Numbered from the stretch's first letter, positions 18,913 through 28,501 are shown. The stretch: DNA of 64,000 nucleotides from CAIRTM01 sp963723235 (GCA_963723235.1 CAVRPV010000013.1:62001-126000), one strand, 5' to 3'. The notes: generated from the sequence alone by a model not told the origin. Program-made: numbers and translations.

Positions 18913-20757
18913 ATGAAAACGACGTTTTTACTATTTGGTATACTGTTATTCTGCACCGCTTTTTCAGTGGCAGCCGTATGCGCAAAGCCTGCAATGGATG
19001 CGCCCCCCGGTGCAGCCGGACAGCCGCTCGAGAGCATGCAAAACGCAGTGAGCAAAGGCCAGCGCCTGATACTGTTTTTCTACACCATTGATGATCCGAG
19101 AGCCAAAGATGCGGCTGCGCTGATGCAGGACTTGTATATACAGCGGCGGCAGTATAATTTTGAACTGACCGGCATTGCGCTCAATGCCGACCGGCCTGAT
19201 GAGGTCAAGGCTTTTAACGCTGCGCTCGGGCTTGCGTTTCCCGTGATACTTGATGATGGCGGCACACTGGCTCAACAATTCAACATGACAAACGCCGTTG
19301 GCTTTGTGCTGTTTGACGAGCAGGGGCGCCAGATCGGCTACCGCCTGGCCGACCACACCCCGGCGCATATGAACCTGAAACAGCAGTGGCAGACGTACCT
19401 GAGTGCGCAACTAAACATGCTCTCTATCCCGGATGACCAGCCGGTGCTGGGGCTTAAACCCGCCGTGCCGTTGTTCGAGGCCACAACCATCAACGGGAAA
19501 AAAATTTCAGTTTCAAAACTGCACCGGGATAAACCGCTTGTGCTGATTATTTTTTCACCGCGCTGCATCAACTGCCTCAATGAGCTTAATTTTCTTAACA
19601 GCCTGTACACCGATGACCTCAAAGGCCGCTTCGAGATTCTGGCCCTCAGTCTGATGCCGCAAGAAGCCACCGCGAACTTTGTCCGCGACAACGGCTATAA
19701 ATTTCCGGCTGTTGCTGATCCAACCCGCCGCACGATAGCCCTGTTTCCGACCTTCAGCGGATCAGTACCCATCGCATATTTTATCAACCCACAGGGTGCC
19801 ATCGAATATGTGCATATCGGCTTCAGTAACGAGATGAAGGATGTCTACTACATGCAGCTGCGCAAACTGGCCGGGATGGATAACCCGCCGCTGCTCGTCA
19901 AAAATGGTTACTCCGGAGAACAGCGTTGTGAAATATGTCATGAGCAGCAACACCTGCAATGGTCGTTGACCGGCCATGCAACGGCATTTTCATCTCTGCA
20001 ACGCAAGGGCGCAACCGATAAGCAGGCCTGCATCGCCTGCCATGTGACCGGCTATGAGCAGCCGGGCGGCTATCAGCCCGAGCGCCCCAATCGGCAGTTA
20101 CAAAACGTGCAGTGCGAGTCCTGTCACGGCCCCGGCTATCAGAGCTGCAGCGCATATACCGGAAAAAAAGAACCTTCTAAAAAAGCCTCTCAGTGGAAAG
20201 CTCTGTGCGTACAATGCCACACCGAAAAGGAATCCCTCAATTTTATGTTTCCCAACCGTTTCAGCCGGATTCGACACACTGCCATGCCAAAGCTCAAGGG
20301 ACTTGACCGCACGGAACGCCTGGCGCTGCTGAACCGCTCGGGAAAGAAACACAACCCGTTTGACAACCCGGCGCGCTACGTGGGCGCCGACGCCTGCAAA
20401 GCCTGCCATACAGACCAGTATCAGCATTGGCAGTCAACCCTGCATGCCTCCCTGAAAGCTGATAACGCCACACAACCCGACCGGCTCTATCGCTTTGTTA
20501 CCGGATCGGGTTCTGATGGAGGCTACCCTGAACCGGGCCATGATGGCGTACAATGTGAAGCCTGTCACGGACCGGCGGAGCGCCATGTGCAGCAACCCGA
20601 TGCCAAAGGGCACGACTATATCGTCGGGCTGGGGGCTGAATGCCCAAACTGCGTTGTCGAGCAGATCTGCCGAACCTGCCACAATGTTGAAGATAGTCCC
20701 GAATTTGATTTTGAGCGGGCCATCGACCTTGTCCGCCATCCAAAACCTGCCCCCTGA
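18913..20757 (+). CDS. secreted redoxin-redoxin-heptaheme cytochrome c fusion
   Basis: 614 residues from ATG 18913, with signal peptide (LLFGILLFCTAFSVAAVCA). Residues ~40-155 look like a thioredoxin fold without Cys (LILFFYTIDDPR; ALGLAFPVILDDGGTLAQQF). Residues ~175-315 are a second AhpC/TSA-like domain with a CxxC-like pair (FSPRCINCLNELNF). Then seven heme-binding CxxCH motifs follow at about residues 339 (CEICH), 373 (CIACH), 401 (CESCH), 432 (CVQCH), 495 (CKACH), 548 (CEACH) and 586 (CRTCH), with spacing like the cytochrome c554 family. It should be periplasmic and couple thiol/disulfide or peroxide chemistry to electron transfer; the actual substrate is unknown. An upstream in-frame ATG region looks non-coding. 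Confidence 0.85.
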   Translation: MKTTFLLFGILLFCTAFSVAAVCAKPAMDAPPGAAGQPLESMQNAVSKGQRLILFFYTIDDPRAKDAAALMQDLYIQRRQYNFELTGIALNADRPDEVKAFNAALGLAFPVILDDGGTLAQQFNMTNAVGFVLFDEQGRQIGYRLADHTPAHMNLKQQWQTYLSAQLNMLSIPDDQPVLGLKPAVPLFEATTINGKKISVSKLHRDKPLVLIIFSPRCINCLNELNFLNSLYTDDLKGRFEILALSLMPQEATANFVRDNGYKFPAVADPTRRTIALFPTFSGSVPIAYFINPQGAIEYVHIGFSNEMKDVYYMQLRKLAGMDNPPLLVKNGYSGEQRCEICHEQQHLQWSLTGHATAFSSLQRKGATDKQACIACHVTGYEQPGGYQPERPNRQLQNVQCESCHGPGYQSCSAYTGKKEPSKKASQWKALCVQCHTEKESLNFMFPNRFSRIRHTAMPKLKGLDRTERLALLNRSGKKHNPFDNPARYVGADACKACHTDQYQHWQSTLHASLKADNATQPDRLYRFVTGSGSDGGYPEPGHDGVQCEACHGPAERHVQQPDAKGHDYIVGLGAECPNCVVEQICRTCHNVEDSPEFDFERAIDLVRHPKPAP

Positions 20758-20936
20758 GACCATCTACAATCAGCAGTGCCGCCTGAGGAACGTCTGAATC
20801 TCACGCCGCCCCCGGCAAAAAGCTCCTTCAATGGCGATATCGCTTGCAAAATCTGCTTAAAGATGTAATATTTTTTGCGTTTGAGCCGATACGTCTACTA
20901 ACTCAATGCAACAGCTTACTTTTTTCCGGAATATGT

Positions 20937-21401
20937 ATGGAGAATGAAACCCTGACGGGTTTTTTGGAAGAAGCGCAGACGCTGCTCGTTGACCTGAAGC
21001 GTCTTGGCGCATCATTGCGCGGCGTTGATATCCCCGACGATGCTGAATACGCACGTTTCAATGAGCTTACAAACAAACTGAACCGGCTCATCGGCGGAAC
21101 TGCGTCCATGGGTTTCAACATGTTCATACAGATTGCCCGCAAGACCTCCCTGCTGGCCGCCCGGTCCTCGATATCACGCGAAACCTCAATCCGGGAAGTC
21201 ATCCTGAACCTGAATGCCCTGATTTCGGTCTGTTCGATGTATTATGGCTCGCTGGAGGATATCCAGGAACTTGAATTGCGCCTGGATGATGTGGAAAAAA
21301 GAATCGATATCTGCATGAAGACGCTTCAGATAGACAAGCCGTTAGACATCAAGGAACAGGAGGATGTTGATGATATCATGTCCCTGTTCCGCGACGTGTA
21401 A
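20937..21401 (+). CDS. HPt-like helical protein lacking the phospho-histidine
   Basis: 154 residues from ATG 20937. The segment NRLIGGTASMGFNMF aligns by eye with the HPt signature (H-x-L-K-G-x-A-x-x-x-G-F), but His is Asn and Lys is Ile. The predicted fold is all-helical, with an acidic C-terminus (QEDVDDIMSLFRDV). Known HPt-like pseudo-domains dock receivers without taking phosphate, so an adaptor or decoy role is a reasonable inference. It converges on the receiver-HATPase gene 32 bases downstream on the other strand. No named family recognised. Confidence 0.6.
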   Translation: MENETLTGFLEEAQTLLVDLKRLGASLRGVDIPDDAEYARFNELTNKLNRLIGGTASMGFNMFIQIARKTSLLAARSSISRETSIREVILNLNALISVCSMYYGSLEDIQELELRLDDVEKRIDICMKTLQIDKPLDIKEQEDVDDIMSLFRDV

Positions 21402-21433
21402 AACCACCCCTGCAGTCCACCCTGCCCGAAACC

Positions 21434-22267
21434 TTACTGCAAAACCCGGGTGACCTCGGGATGCAGGTACTTCACCATGGTCACCTTATTCCCCTTGTCT
21501 TTGAAAAACATCTCATCCATCAGGTAGTGGACAATAAAGAGGCCTCGCTGTGCGGGCAGCGTGTCGGCATTGTCGGTAAATTCACTCACAATTTTTTTAT
21601 AGTCAAAGCCCTCGCCCTGATCCTCGATACTGACCGTAACTTTTTCCTGATCAAAGGTCAGGGTAACGAATATTTTTTTGGTTTCATCAAGATCGTTGCC
21701 ATGCATCAGGGCGTTGTTAAGCAACTCGTCAACGCAGATGGAAATATTGCTCAGGAAGGTTTCGTCCTCAATACCGCGCCATTGACATTCGCGCACGATA
21801 TACAGCCCGACTGAAGGCAGCAAATGCGGATAGCTCGGTATTGACATTTCCGTGCTGTTGCGTATGCCTTCCAGCAGTCGATGCGTGCCCAGTGAGAATT
21901 CACGCAAACGAAGGCCGCGCTTAACAATATTTTCAATCTCCCTGATCGTAAAAGGTTTGGTTATAAAATTGTAGGCTCCCTGCGAGAGCGCATTCACGAC
22001 GTTGCGCACTTCTCCATGGCCTGAAATAACAGCGATGGGTATATTCACATTGAGCTGACGCGTTCGCAGAATAAGTTCAAATCCATTCATCTTGGGCATC
22101 ATGAGATCGGTAATCATCAGATCAATACTGCGTGTCTTCAGGACATCAAGCGCGTCCAGGCCGTTTTCCGCAGTTATGGGATGCAGCCGCAATTCAGTCA
22201 GTATCTCGGCCAGCGTACTCAAAACATCCTGATCATCATCTACCACAAGAACAGTGATCTCTTTCAT
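21434..22267 (-). CDS. receiver domain fused to a RsbW-like ATPase domain
   Basis: Residues 1-120 are a complete receiver (VVDDDQD, phospho-Asp in LMITDLMMPKMNG, FITKPF). Residues ~140-277 are a HATPase_c_2 domain of the anti-sigma/RsbW kind: CVDELLNNALMHGN (N-box) and IEDQGEGFDY (G1), with a short C-terminus and no HisKA. This architecture suggests a phosphorylation-controlled anti-sigma or phosphatase-partner switch, not a sensor kinase. ATG 22267 has GGAG ten bases upstream; a GTG six bases earlier is possible. No anti-anti-sigma or sigma gene is adjacent. Confidence 0.85.
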   Translation of the reverse strand: MKEITVLVVDDDQDVLSTLAEILTELRLHPITAENGLDALDVLKTRSIDLMITDLMMPKMNGFELILRTRQLNVNIPIAVISGHGEVRNVVNALSQGAYNFITKPFTIREIENIVKRGLRLREFSLGTHRLLEGIRNSTEMSIPSYPHLLPSVGLYIVRECQWRGIEDETFLSNISICVDELLNNALMHGNDLDETKKIFVTLTFDQEKVTVSIEDQGEGFDYKKIVSEFTDNADTLPAQRGLFIVHYLMDEMFFKDKGNKVTMVKYLHPEVTRVLQ

Positions 22268-22427
22268 GTGCACAGTACTCCCGGGAAAATGGGTTTAGGA
22301 CATCTGTATACTTTTGTTTTTTAGATTAAATTCGTTATATAATGCAGCATGCGAGCGCGTCAAGGGAAAAAAGCTTTCCTGATGATGAACGCTCTGGCCA
22401 CAGTACCGAGCGGACCGGTAGCAAGCT

Positions 22428-23351
22428 ATGCCTGAAGAAAAAAAAATTACGGTTATCGTCATGCAGGGCCCGACCGGAGTCGGTAAAACCGGAGCTGCCC
22501 TTGAACTGGCCGGCCTGTTTCCCATGGAAATCATAAATGCCGACTCAATGCAGGTGTATCGCGGCATGGACATCGGCACATCCAAACCGGATAGCGCCCA
22601 GCAGGCACTGGTCCCCCATCATCTGTTTTCCGTGGTGGAACCGGATGAGGCCTTCAGTGCTGCCGACTACCTGCGCCAGGGACGAATAACCATACAGGCT
22701 ATTGCCGCACGCGGACGCGTTCCCCTGATTGTCGGCGGCACCGGCCTCTACGTACGGGCCCTGCTGCACGGACTCTCGGACGCACCCGCAGGTGATCAGG
22801 AGATTCGTCTGCAGCTGCAACAGCAGGCCCCGGCAGAACTCTACGAGCGTCTGTGCGCCATTGATCCGCAATCGGCCGCCAAAATAAAACCGCAGGATAC
22901 GCTGCGCATTGTGCGCGCACTTGAGGTGTTCATGACCACCGGCACCCCCCTTTCCGTGCATCATGCCGCGCATCAGTTCCGGCCTGTGCCCTACAATGCC
23001 CTGAGGCTGTGCCTGAATCGCGAGCGCCCGAAACTCTACCGCCAAATCAATCAACGGGTGGACCAGATGTTTGCCGACGGCATAGTCGCCGAGGTTCGCG
23101 GCCTGCTGGAAAGGGGCATCGCTGAAACGGTGAAACCCATGCAGGCTATCGGCTATCGCCATGTGGTGAACTATCTGCACGGTGCATGCAGCCTTGCTGA
23201 AACGGTGCGCTGCATGCAAAAGGATACCAGGCATCTTGCCAAACGCCAGATCACCTGGCTGAAACGCGTGCCGGACCTGCGCTGGATCAATCTTCCACAG
23301 GAACAGAACCTGATTGCGCACTGCGTAAAAAAAACCTTGAATAAGGTCTGA
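22428..23351 (+). CDS. miaA: tRNA dimethylallyltransferase
   Basis: 307 residues, usual for MiaA, which prenylates A37 of tRNAs reading U-starting codons. Walker A GPTGVGKTGAALELA, then IINADSMQVYRGMDIGTSKP, VVEPDEAFSAADY, GGTGLYVRALLHGL, and the C-terminal AIGYRHVVNYL and RHLAKRQITWLKR blocks are all present in order. The start codon has a weak ribosome site. It precedes the secreted LPP20/FlgT-like gene by 20 bases. Confidence 0.97.
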   Translation: MPEEKKITVIVMQGPTGVGKTGAALELAGLFPMEIINADSMQVYRGMDIGTSKPDSAQQALVPHHLFSVVEPDEAFSAADYLRQGRITIQAIAARGRVPLIVGGTGLYVRALLHGLSDAPAGDQEIRLQLQQQAPAELYERLCAIDPQSAAKIKPQDTLRIVRALEVFMTTGTPLSVHHAAHQFRPVPYNALRLCLNRERPKLYRQINQRVDQMFADGIVAEVRGLLERGIAETVKPMQAIGYRHVVNYLHGACSLAETVRCMQKDTRHLAKRQITWLKRVPDLRWINLPQEQNLIAHCVKKTLNKV

Positions 23352-23371
23352 ATCTTGACTATCATGACATA

Positions 23372-24592
23372 ATGCTGAATATGATAAGGAATATTAAAAG
23401 GTTAAATATCTCACGGGCTGCCATTGCGTGTATTGCGCTCGCGCTGATCCTTGCGCCCGGCAGTGCGCACTCACAGAGTTCCCGCCCAAGCTATACAGCA
23501 CGCGGCATCGCTCCAGTTTCCGGAGGCAATATATCCGAAGCCCGCACTGCAGCCCTGACCGATGCACAGCAAAAAGTTGTGCTTGCGGCACTGGCCGACC
23601 AGATGCCTTTGGGAAAGCTGAACAGCTTGCTTGCAACCCTGCAGAATCTTTTTATCAGCCGGCCGGATGTGTATGTGCAGCGCTTTAAAATCCTCAATGA
23701 AACCACGCTCTCAGACAGCTACCAAATCCTGATTGAGGCCTTTACCGAGGATGAACTCCTGCGCAAAGATCTTGAATCCATGGGCGTAAACAGTCCAGCG
23801 CAGCAAAAAACAGGGGTGCTTCTGCTGGTAGCCGAGACCTCATCAGGTAAACGATATGCCAGTTGGTGGGCGGCTGATCCGGCAGAACGACTGTTGCCGC
23901 TTGATGTCGGTGAACAGATGGCGTTTTTTTTCCGCGAACGCGGGGTCGGGGTCATTGATGACGCAAGTATTCCGGTTGGGCCGCTGGCACCGATTGCAGG
24001 CGACGTGTTCCCCGGGCGCGAAGCCGTGCTGATGGCTGCGAGCCGGGCCGGAGCGGACTTTGCCGTGCTGGCCAGAGCCGACCTGAGGCAAACGGAAGCA
24101 CAGCCCGGCTCATCCTTTGCGCAGGTGCAGTGCGACCTGAGTGCCGAGGTGCTTGACGTGCACATGCGCGAGCTGGTTTTGCAAACCACAACCAATGCAC
24201 TCGGCATGCATATCGACCAGACTGCGGCCGCACAGGATGCCGCTTCAAAAGCCTGTTCCCGGCTTGTGGAACAGATCTTTGACAGACTGCGTGCTGCAGA
24301 CAGCGAAAGACACACATCTGCCTTCCGTTTTACATTTCCCGGAGCCCGGCCTTCAGCGACCTCAATGGATTTTTTCAGACTGCTGCGTGCGGCCCTGCCG
24401 GAGATTGTTCAAATCAATGTACGTGAGGTTACCGACGCACATGTCCGCATAGCCGATATCGTAAGCACAATCGACGGGGACGCACTCGTGCAAAAAGCGC
24501 TGCAGACCAAACCGGGGGGCTACAGGCTTGCACCCGGTGTCGTCGATGACACAGTGATTAATCTAACCGTCACAGCGCCCGGGCAGCAATAG
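23372..24592 (+). CDS. secreted protein with LPP20/FlgT-N-like domain, function unknown
   Basis: 406 residues. Signal peptide (AAIACIALALILAPGSAHS), then residues ~45-140 (ARGIAPVSGGNISEARTAALTDAQQKVVLAAL to YQILIEAF) resemble the FlgT N-terminal / LPP20 fold: an 'omega' start, helix, and strand with NETTLSDSYQI. The middle and C-terminal parts are alternating alpha/beta (VLLLVAETSSGKRYASWW; DFAVLARADLRQTEA). They recall periplasmic or outer-membrane-associated proteins of this kind, but I cannot name the gene. It is cotranscribed after miaA. ATG 23381 is an alternative start. Confidence 0.7.
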   Translation: MLNMIRNIKRLNISRAAIACIALALILAPGSAHSQSSRPSYTARGIAPVSGGNISEARTAALTDAQQKVVLAALADQMPLGKLNSLLATLQNLFISRPDVYVQRFKILNETTLSDSYQILIEAFTEDELLRKDLESMGVNSPAQQKTGVLLLVAETSSGKRYASWWAADPAERLLPLDVGEQMAFFFRERGVGVIDDASIPVGPLAPIAGDVFPGREAVLMAASRAGADFAVLARADLRQTEAQPGSSFAQVQCDLSAEVLDVHMRELVLQTTTNALGMHIDQTAAAQDAASKACSRLVEQIFDRLRAADSERHTSAFRFTFPGARPSATSMDFFRLLRAALPEIVQINVREVTDAHVRIADIVSTIDGDALVQKALQTKPGGYRLAPGVVDDTVINLTVTAPGQQ

Positions 24593-24660
24593 CGCTCACG
24601 GGAACCGCACGCCTGATGGATATACAACCAGTATCCGGAAACCCTGAGGGGAGCACCATA

Positions 24661-25875
24661 ATGGAGAACATGTTTTCGGGCCGCACTGTTGTACTGGGAA
24701 TTTCCGGGGGCATTGCGGCCTATAAGGCCGCCGAACTTGTGCGGCTGCTGGTTAAGGCCGGAGCCGATGTCCACTGCGTCATGACCGATGCCGCGCGCGA
24801 GTTTATCGGACCGCTGACGCTGCAAACCCTGACAAAAAATCCCGTGGCAATCTCGCTGTTTGATCTCTGGGATGAGCGCGAAATCGGGCATATCTCCCTG
24901 GCCTCGCGGGCTGAACTTTTTATCATTGCACCTGCCACCGCCAACACCATCGGCAAAATCGCCGGCGGTATTGCCGACGACATGCTTTCAACCGTTGTCA
25001 TGGCAACCCGGGCCCCGGTGCTGATTGCGCCGGCCATGAATGTAAACATGTGGAACAACCCGGCAGTGCAGGCAAACATTACAATATTGACCGGACGCGG
25101 CTGTCATATTATCGAGCCCGAATGCGGTGAGCTTGCCTGCGGCACAGAAGGCACGGGCCGTCTGGCGGATGTAAATGTGATTTTTGAACGGGCTGCCGCG
25201 CTTTTGTCCCCGCAGGATTATGACGGGGTGAATGTGCTGGTTACCGCCGGGCCTACCCGTGAATACCTTGACCCGGCCCGTTTTCTCAGCAACCCGTCAT
25301 CCGGCAAAATGGGCTATGCCCTGGCGCGGGCCCTGCAATGGCGCGGCGCGAACGTAGTGCTGGTAAGCGGACCGGTGGCGCTGCCTGCTCCGCTTGGCGT
25401 CACGTATGTTGCCGTAGAGAACGCACGTGAGATGGCCGATGCTGTCGAACAGCACTTTGAACACGCGCAGCTGATTATCAAAGCAGCGGCCGTGGCCGAT
25501 TACCGGCCCTGTGAGCAGCTTCGCCAAAAACAGAAAAAGCAGGATGGTCCCCTGGCCCTTGAACTCGAGCGCAATGCCGACATCCTGGCAGGCCTCGGTG
25601 CGCGCAAGGCCGGCCGCGTACTGGTCGGGTTTGCGGCGGAAACGGATGACGTGATTGAACATGCCCGCGGCAAACTTACTGCCAAAAACCTCGATATGAT
25701 TATTGCCAACGACATCAGCCGCCCTGACGCCGGGTTTGAAAGCGACACCAATCAGGTCTGCATCCTGACGGCCGGGGCCGATCCTGAGCACCTGCCCCTT
25801 ATGCCCAAGGCTCTTCTGGCACATGCGATTCTGGATAGAATAAAAAAGCTGCTGCCGGCATCGCCGACATGTTGA
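24661..25875 (+). CDS. coaBC: bifunctional phosphopantothenoylcysteine decarboxylase / phosphopantothenate--cysteine ligase
   Basis: About 404 residues. CoaC half: ISGGIAAYKAAELVRLL (FMN binding), the His of GHISLASRAELF, APAMNVNMWNNPAV, and catalytic Cys in ELACGTEGTGRL. CoaB half: VLVTAGPTREYLDPARFLSN, SSGKMGYALARA and KAAAVADYRP, with the usual FAAETDD block. It makes 4'-phosphopantetheine from phosphopantothenate and cysteine. I use ATG 24661, preceded by GAGGGGAG; an in-frame ATG 45 bases upstream lacks a site. Confidence 0.96.
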   Translation: MENMFSGRTVVLGISGGIAAYKAAELVRLLVKAGADVHCVMTDAAREFIGPLTLQTLTKNPVAISLFDLWDEREIGHISLASRAELFIIAPATANTIGKIAGGIADDMLSTVVMATRAPVLIAPAMNVNMWNNPAVQANITILTGRGCHIIEPECGELACGTEGTGRLADVNVIFERAAALLSPQDYDGVNVLVTAGPTREYLDPARFLSNPSSGKMGYALARALQWRGANVVLVSGPVALPAPLGVTYVAVENAREMADAVEQHFEHAQLIIKAAAVADYRPCEQLRQKQKKQDGPLALELERNADILAGLGARKAGRVLVGFAAETDDVIEHARGKLTAKNLDMIIANDISRPDAGFESDTNQVCILTAGADPEHLPLMPKALLAHAILDRIKKLLPASPTC

Positions 25876-25902
25876 TCAAACATTGTCTGCCTGCATACCC
25901 TG

Positions 25903-26054
25903 GGAGTTTGTTGAAAAAATATTTTTTACAGGCTGTTCAAAAACGTTCAGATGCAAGGCGTGCAAAATCATGAGGAATGAGGCGTACTTTTCGTACGCCG
26001 CAAAGACGAGTGATGAGCACAACGCAGCAGATGGGCGTTTTTCAACAGCCTGCT
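25903..26054. repeat. MITE-like intergenic element, copy B
   Basis: The outer left end GTTTGTTGAAAAAAT and inner ACAGGCTGTTCAAAAA face a right end TTTTTCAACAGCCTGCT. The interior reads GATGCAAGGCG, GAGGAATGAGGCGTAC, a short GTAC-type hairpin, CGCAAAGACGA, GCAGCAGATGGGCG. It fills most of the gap between coaBC and the uracil-DNA glycosylase. Confidence 0.85.
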
Positions 26055-26084
26055 AAACATGTACACTGTGGAAGCTGACCGCGC

Positions 26085-26780
26085 ATGTCGACACAACAGC
26101 CAACGCTCGATGACTGTATTGAAAGCCTGCGGCTGCATATCCGCAGCCGGCAGCGCACAGGCCTCAGGTTTGATGCTGGCAGCAGAAGCCTTGACCCGGC
26201 ACAACAGATGTCGCGCGCTCAGATGCTTGAAACACTGTGCAACGAGAGCGCGGACTGCCGACGCTGCCCGCTGTGCAACGGCCGCACCCATGTTATTTTC
26301 GGAGAGGGCAATAGCGAAGCCCGGCTTATGTTTGTCGGCGATGCCCCTGACAGCGCTTCCGATACACAGGGCCGGGCCTTTGCCGGTGAAAGCGGACAGT
26401 TATTAACCAGGATTATCGAGGCTATCAAGCTGCAGCGCAGCCAGGTGTACCTGACTACTGCTGTCAAGTGTATTTCTCCGCAGGGTGATCCGGGCGATGA
26501 TGCCCTTGAGGCCTGTTTACCGTTTCTGCAACGCCAGATTGAGATCATTCAGCCTGACATTATCTGCGCGCTCGGCCCGGTTGCCGCGCGCATCCTGCAG
26601 GATCCCGAAGCCCGGAACGTGCCTCAGCGGGGAACATTGCACAGAATGGGCAGTATGCTGGTCATGCCGACCCATCACCCTGAACTTTTGCTGTGCAGGC
26701 CGGAATTAAAGAATGAAACCTGGAGAGATGTGCAGATAATACAACGGGAGCTTGAGTCCGGTACGACCCGCAAGCAGTAG
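26085..26780 (+). CDS. uracil-DNA glycosylase, family 4 (UdgA-like)
   Basis: 231 residues. A [4Fe-4S] family 4 enzyme: CRRCPLC near residue 60 and a later Cys pair (KCISPQG...DALEAC). Motif A reads FVGDAPDSASDTQGRAFAGESGQLL where the family usually has GEAPG-x-x-x-D; the E to D and G to D changes are unusual. The other active-site block, PTHHPELLL, is close to normal. It excises uracil from DNA. The N-terminal 50 residues are extra. Confidence 0.9.
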   Translation: MSTQQPTLDDCIESLRLHIRSRQRTGLRFDAGSRSLDPAQQMSRAQMLETLCNESADCRRCPLCNGRTHVIFGEGNSEARLMFVGDAPDSASDTQGRAFAGESGQLLTRIIEAIKLQRSQVYLTTAVKCISPQGDPGDDALEACLPFLQRQIEIIQPDIICALGPVAARILQDPEARNVPQRGTLHRMGSMLVMPTHHPELLLCRPELKNETWRDVQIIQRELESGTTRKQ

Positions 26781-26812
26781 ACCGGCTATGACTTCCCGTA
26801 TCGTCCTCATTA

Positions 26813-26930
26813 ACAGGGTGTTAAAAAAATCTTTGTATACAGGCTGTTCAACAATGCCCGGATGCAAGGCGCGCGAAGTTATGAGGCATCGCTACCGTAC
26901 ACCGCAGCAGATGGGCGTTTTTCATCAGCC
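26813..26930. repeat. MITE-like intergenic element, copy C (internally shortened)
   Basis: CAGGGTGTTAAAAAAATC and ACAGGCTGTTCAACAA at the left, TTTTTCATCAGCC at the right, with GATGCAAGGCGCGCGAAGTTATGAGGC in the middle. The central block is about 30 bases shorter than in copy B. It lies after the glycosylase gene. Confidence 0.75.
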
Positions 26931-27166
26931 ATAAAAAAATCATCGTCATATGGGTGAATTCACATCTGCCTGCACGAAAATAAATGCTCAACAAAACAGT
27001 TGCATTGGCCGATAAAATAGTCTAAACTGCCTTTAATTATAGGCTAATTCTTTATAAATGTTGAATGATTAATCCTATCCTGTAGTATTTTTTTGGAAAA
27101 ACTGCTGAATTTTTGAATGCTCGTAACTGATAGAGTAAACAATTAACTTGGTGAAAGGGGAATGCC

Positions 27167-28061
27167 ATGACCAAAACAATGCTGAAGATTCTTCTGATTG
27201 CTGTGTTTCTCGTAACAGCCCAGCACGGTCTCAGTGAGGCCAATGACAGGGCCAGGTCCCAGAAACTTTACACGGAATCTGCAACGGTTGTTAAATCAGG
27301 CACGTATGAACTTGATTTGAGCTTTCTCTACATTAATCAGATCGGCGAGAAAAACGGCGCATTCAGCAACAGCTTCGGCAATACGAGCCAGGGCCGATCC
27401 AAGATGAACTACCGCCAGGCAATGCTTGCCTTCACCTACGGACTGATGGATAAAATGGATATTACTGCCAGCATCGGTTGGGCAGACATAAATGATAGAG
27501 AGTACCCTTACGCTGACAAGAACGGCAGCGGCATAACGGATATGAATATCGATGGTAAGTATATCTTCTATGAGGACGAATCGCGGACTCAGCTTGGGCT
27601 ATGTGGCCGGCATTGGCATTCCGGTCGGCGATGATTCACACACCGGTGACCTGAACGTCGGCAAAAATTACTGGACCTTGAATCAGCAGCTGGTTTTAAC
27701 CAAGAATATTGACGACCAATGGACCATGAACGCCGATGTTGGTTACCGTCTGCCCTTCGGGTGCACCCGCGATGCCTATTCACCCGAATTCGGTCGAAGA
27801 ATGGACAACACACGCGGAACCCTTGACAGCAATGTTGCCCTCGGGTTTACCGGCATAGATTTTATGCAGCCGGTTGTTGAGGCAAATTACGCCCATGAGT
27901 GGCTGAGTTCCAACAGCGATTCCGACCGCGTAGCCTTTACCGTAGGCGCCATCGTGCCGCTTGAGAAACATCGCCTGAGAATCGGCATACAGCGTGACTT
28001 CTGGGGACGCAACGCAACAAAGGCATATATCTTAAACGCCGGACTTACACTGGCTTTCTAA
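27167..28061 (+). CDS. outer-membrane beta-barrel protein (transporter-like), frameshifted
   Basis: ATG at 27167 follows GAAAGGGG. Signal peptide MLKILLIAVFLVTAQHGLSEA, then regularly spaced amphipathic strands (GTYELDLSFLYINQ, AMLAFTYGLMDKMDITASIGW, ...) ending in a barrel-type C-terminal strand, AYILNAGLTLAF (terminal Phe). It resembles the 'transporter / meta-pathway phenol degradation' outer-membrane families. The frame changes at ~27590 (DESRTQ, then LGYVAGIGIPVGDD); one base must be skipped. The substrate is unknown. A strong terminator follows. Confidence 0.8.
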
Positions 28062-28092
28062 AAAACCATATTCCAACAACAGAACTGCACAA

Positions 28093-28120
28093 GGCCGACT
28101 CCCGGGAGTCGGCCTTTTTT
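28093..28120 (+). terminator. Rho-independent terminator
   Basis: A 22-base perfect palindrome, GGCCGACTCCC/GGGAGTCGGCC, is followed by TTTTTT, 32 bases after the barrel gene. Confidence 0.92.
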
Positions 28121-28285
28121 CTTATGCGATGCGCATCATTCAAAACAGCCCGGGGCTTAGCGGCTGACGGACCCGGATGAGTGCGACCCGCGAGCCGCTT
28201 ACAACTCCCTTGCCCGAGCATGTGCTCCATGCTATGATATACAGAAAAGTATGCCGAATATTAAAACTACGAAGGAGGCTGTGCA

Positions 28286-28501
28286 ATGTCAAAACCGGAT
28301 ATGTTTGCCGCTGCTGAGCGCGAGGAATGGATGAGCGCTGAACTTGAGCAGGAACTCACCGCGCTTGCCGTTAACGGCAGGGTAGCGTGTGCACAGGCGC
28401 AGCAGTTTGCCTCACAACATGGTATTGCCCTGATGAATATGCGCAAATTTCTGGATGTACTGCAATTGAAAGTCAGCACCTGTCAGCTTGGATGCTTTTA
28501 A
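28286..28501 (+). CDS. small conserved-looking protein upstream of MoxR, function unknown
   Basis: 71 residues from ATG 28286 behind a strong GAAGGAGG. Helical: MSKPDMFAAAEREEWM..., then ACAQAQQFASQHGIALMNM, which looks like a helix-turn-helix, and a striking end CQLGCF. It sits 30 bases before moxR, same strand, so likely in the same operon. I do not recognise a named family; a small DNA- or protein-binding helix-turn-helix is the best guess. Confidence 0.65.
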   Translation: MSKPDMFAAAEREEWMSAELEQELTALAVNGRVACAQAQQFASQHGIALMNMRKFLDVLQLKVSTCQLGCF

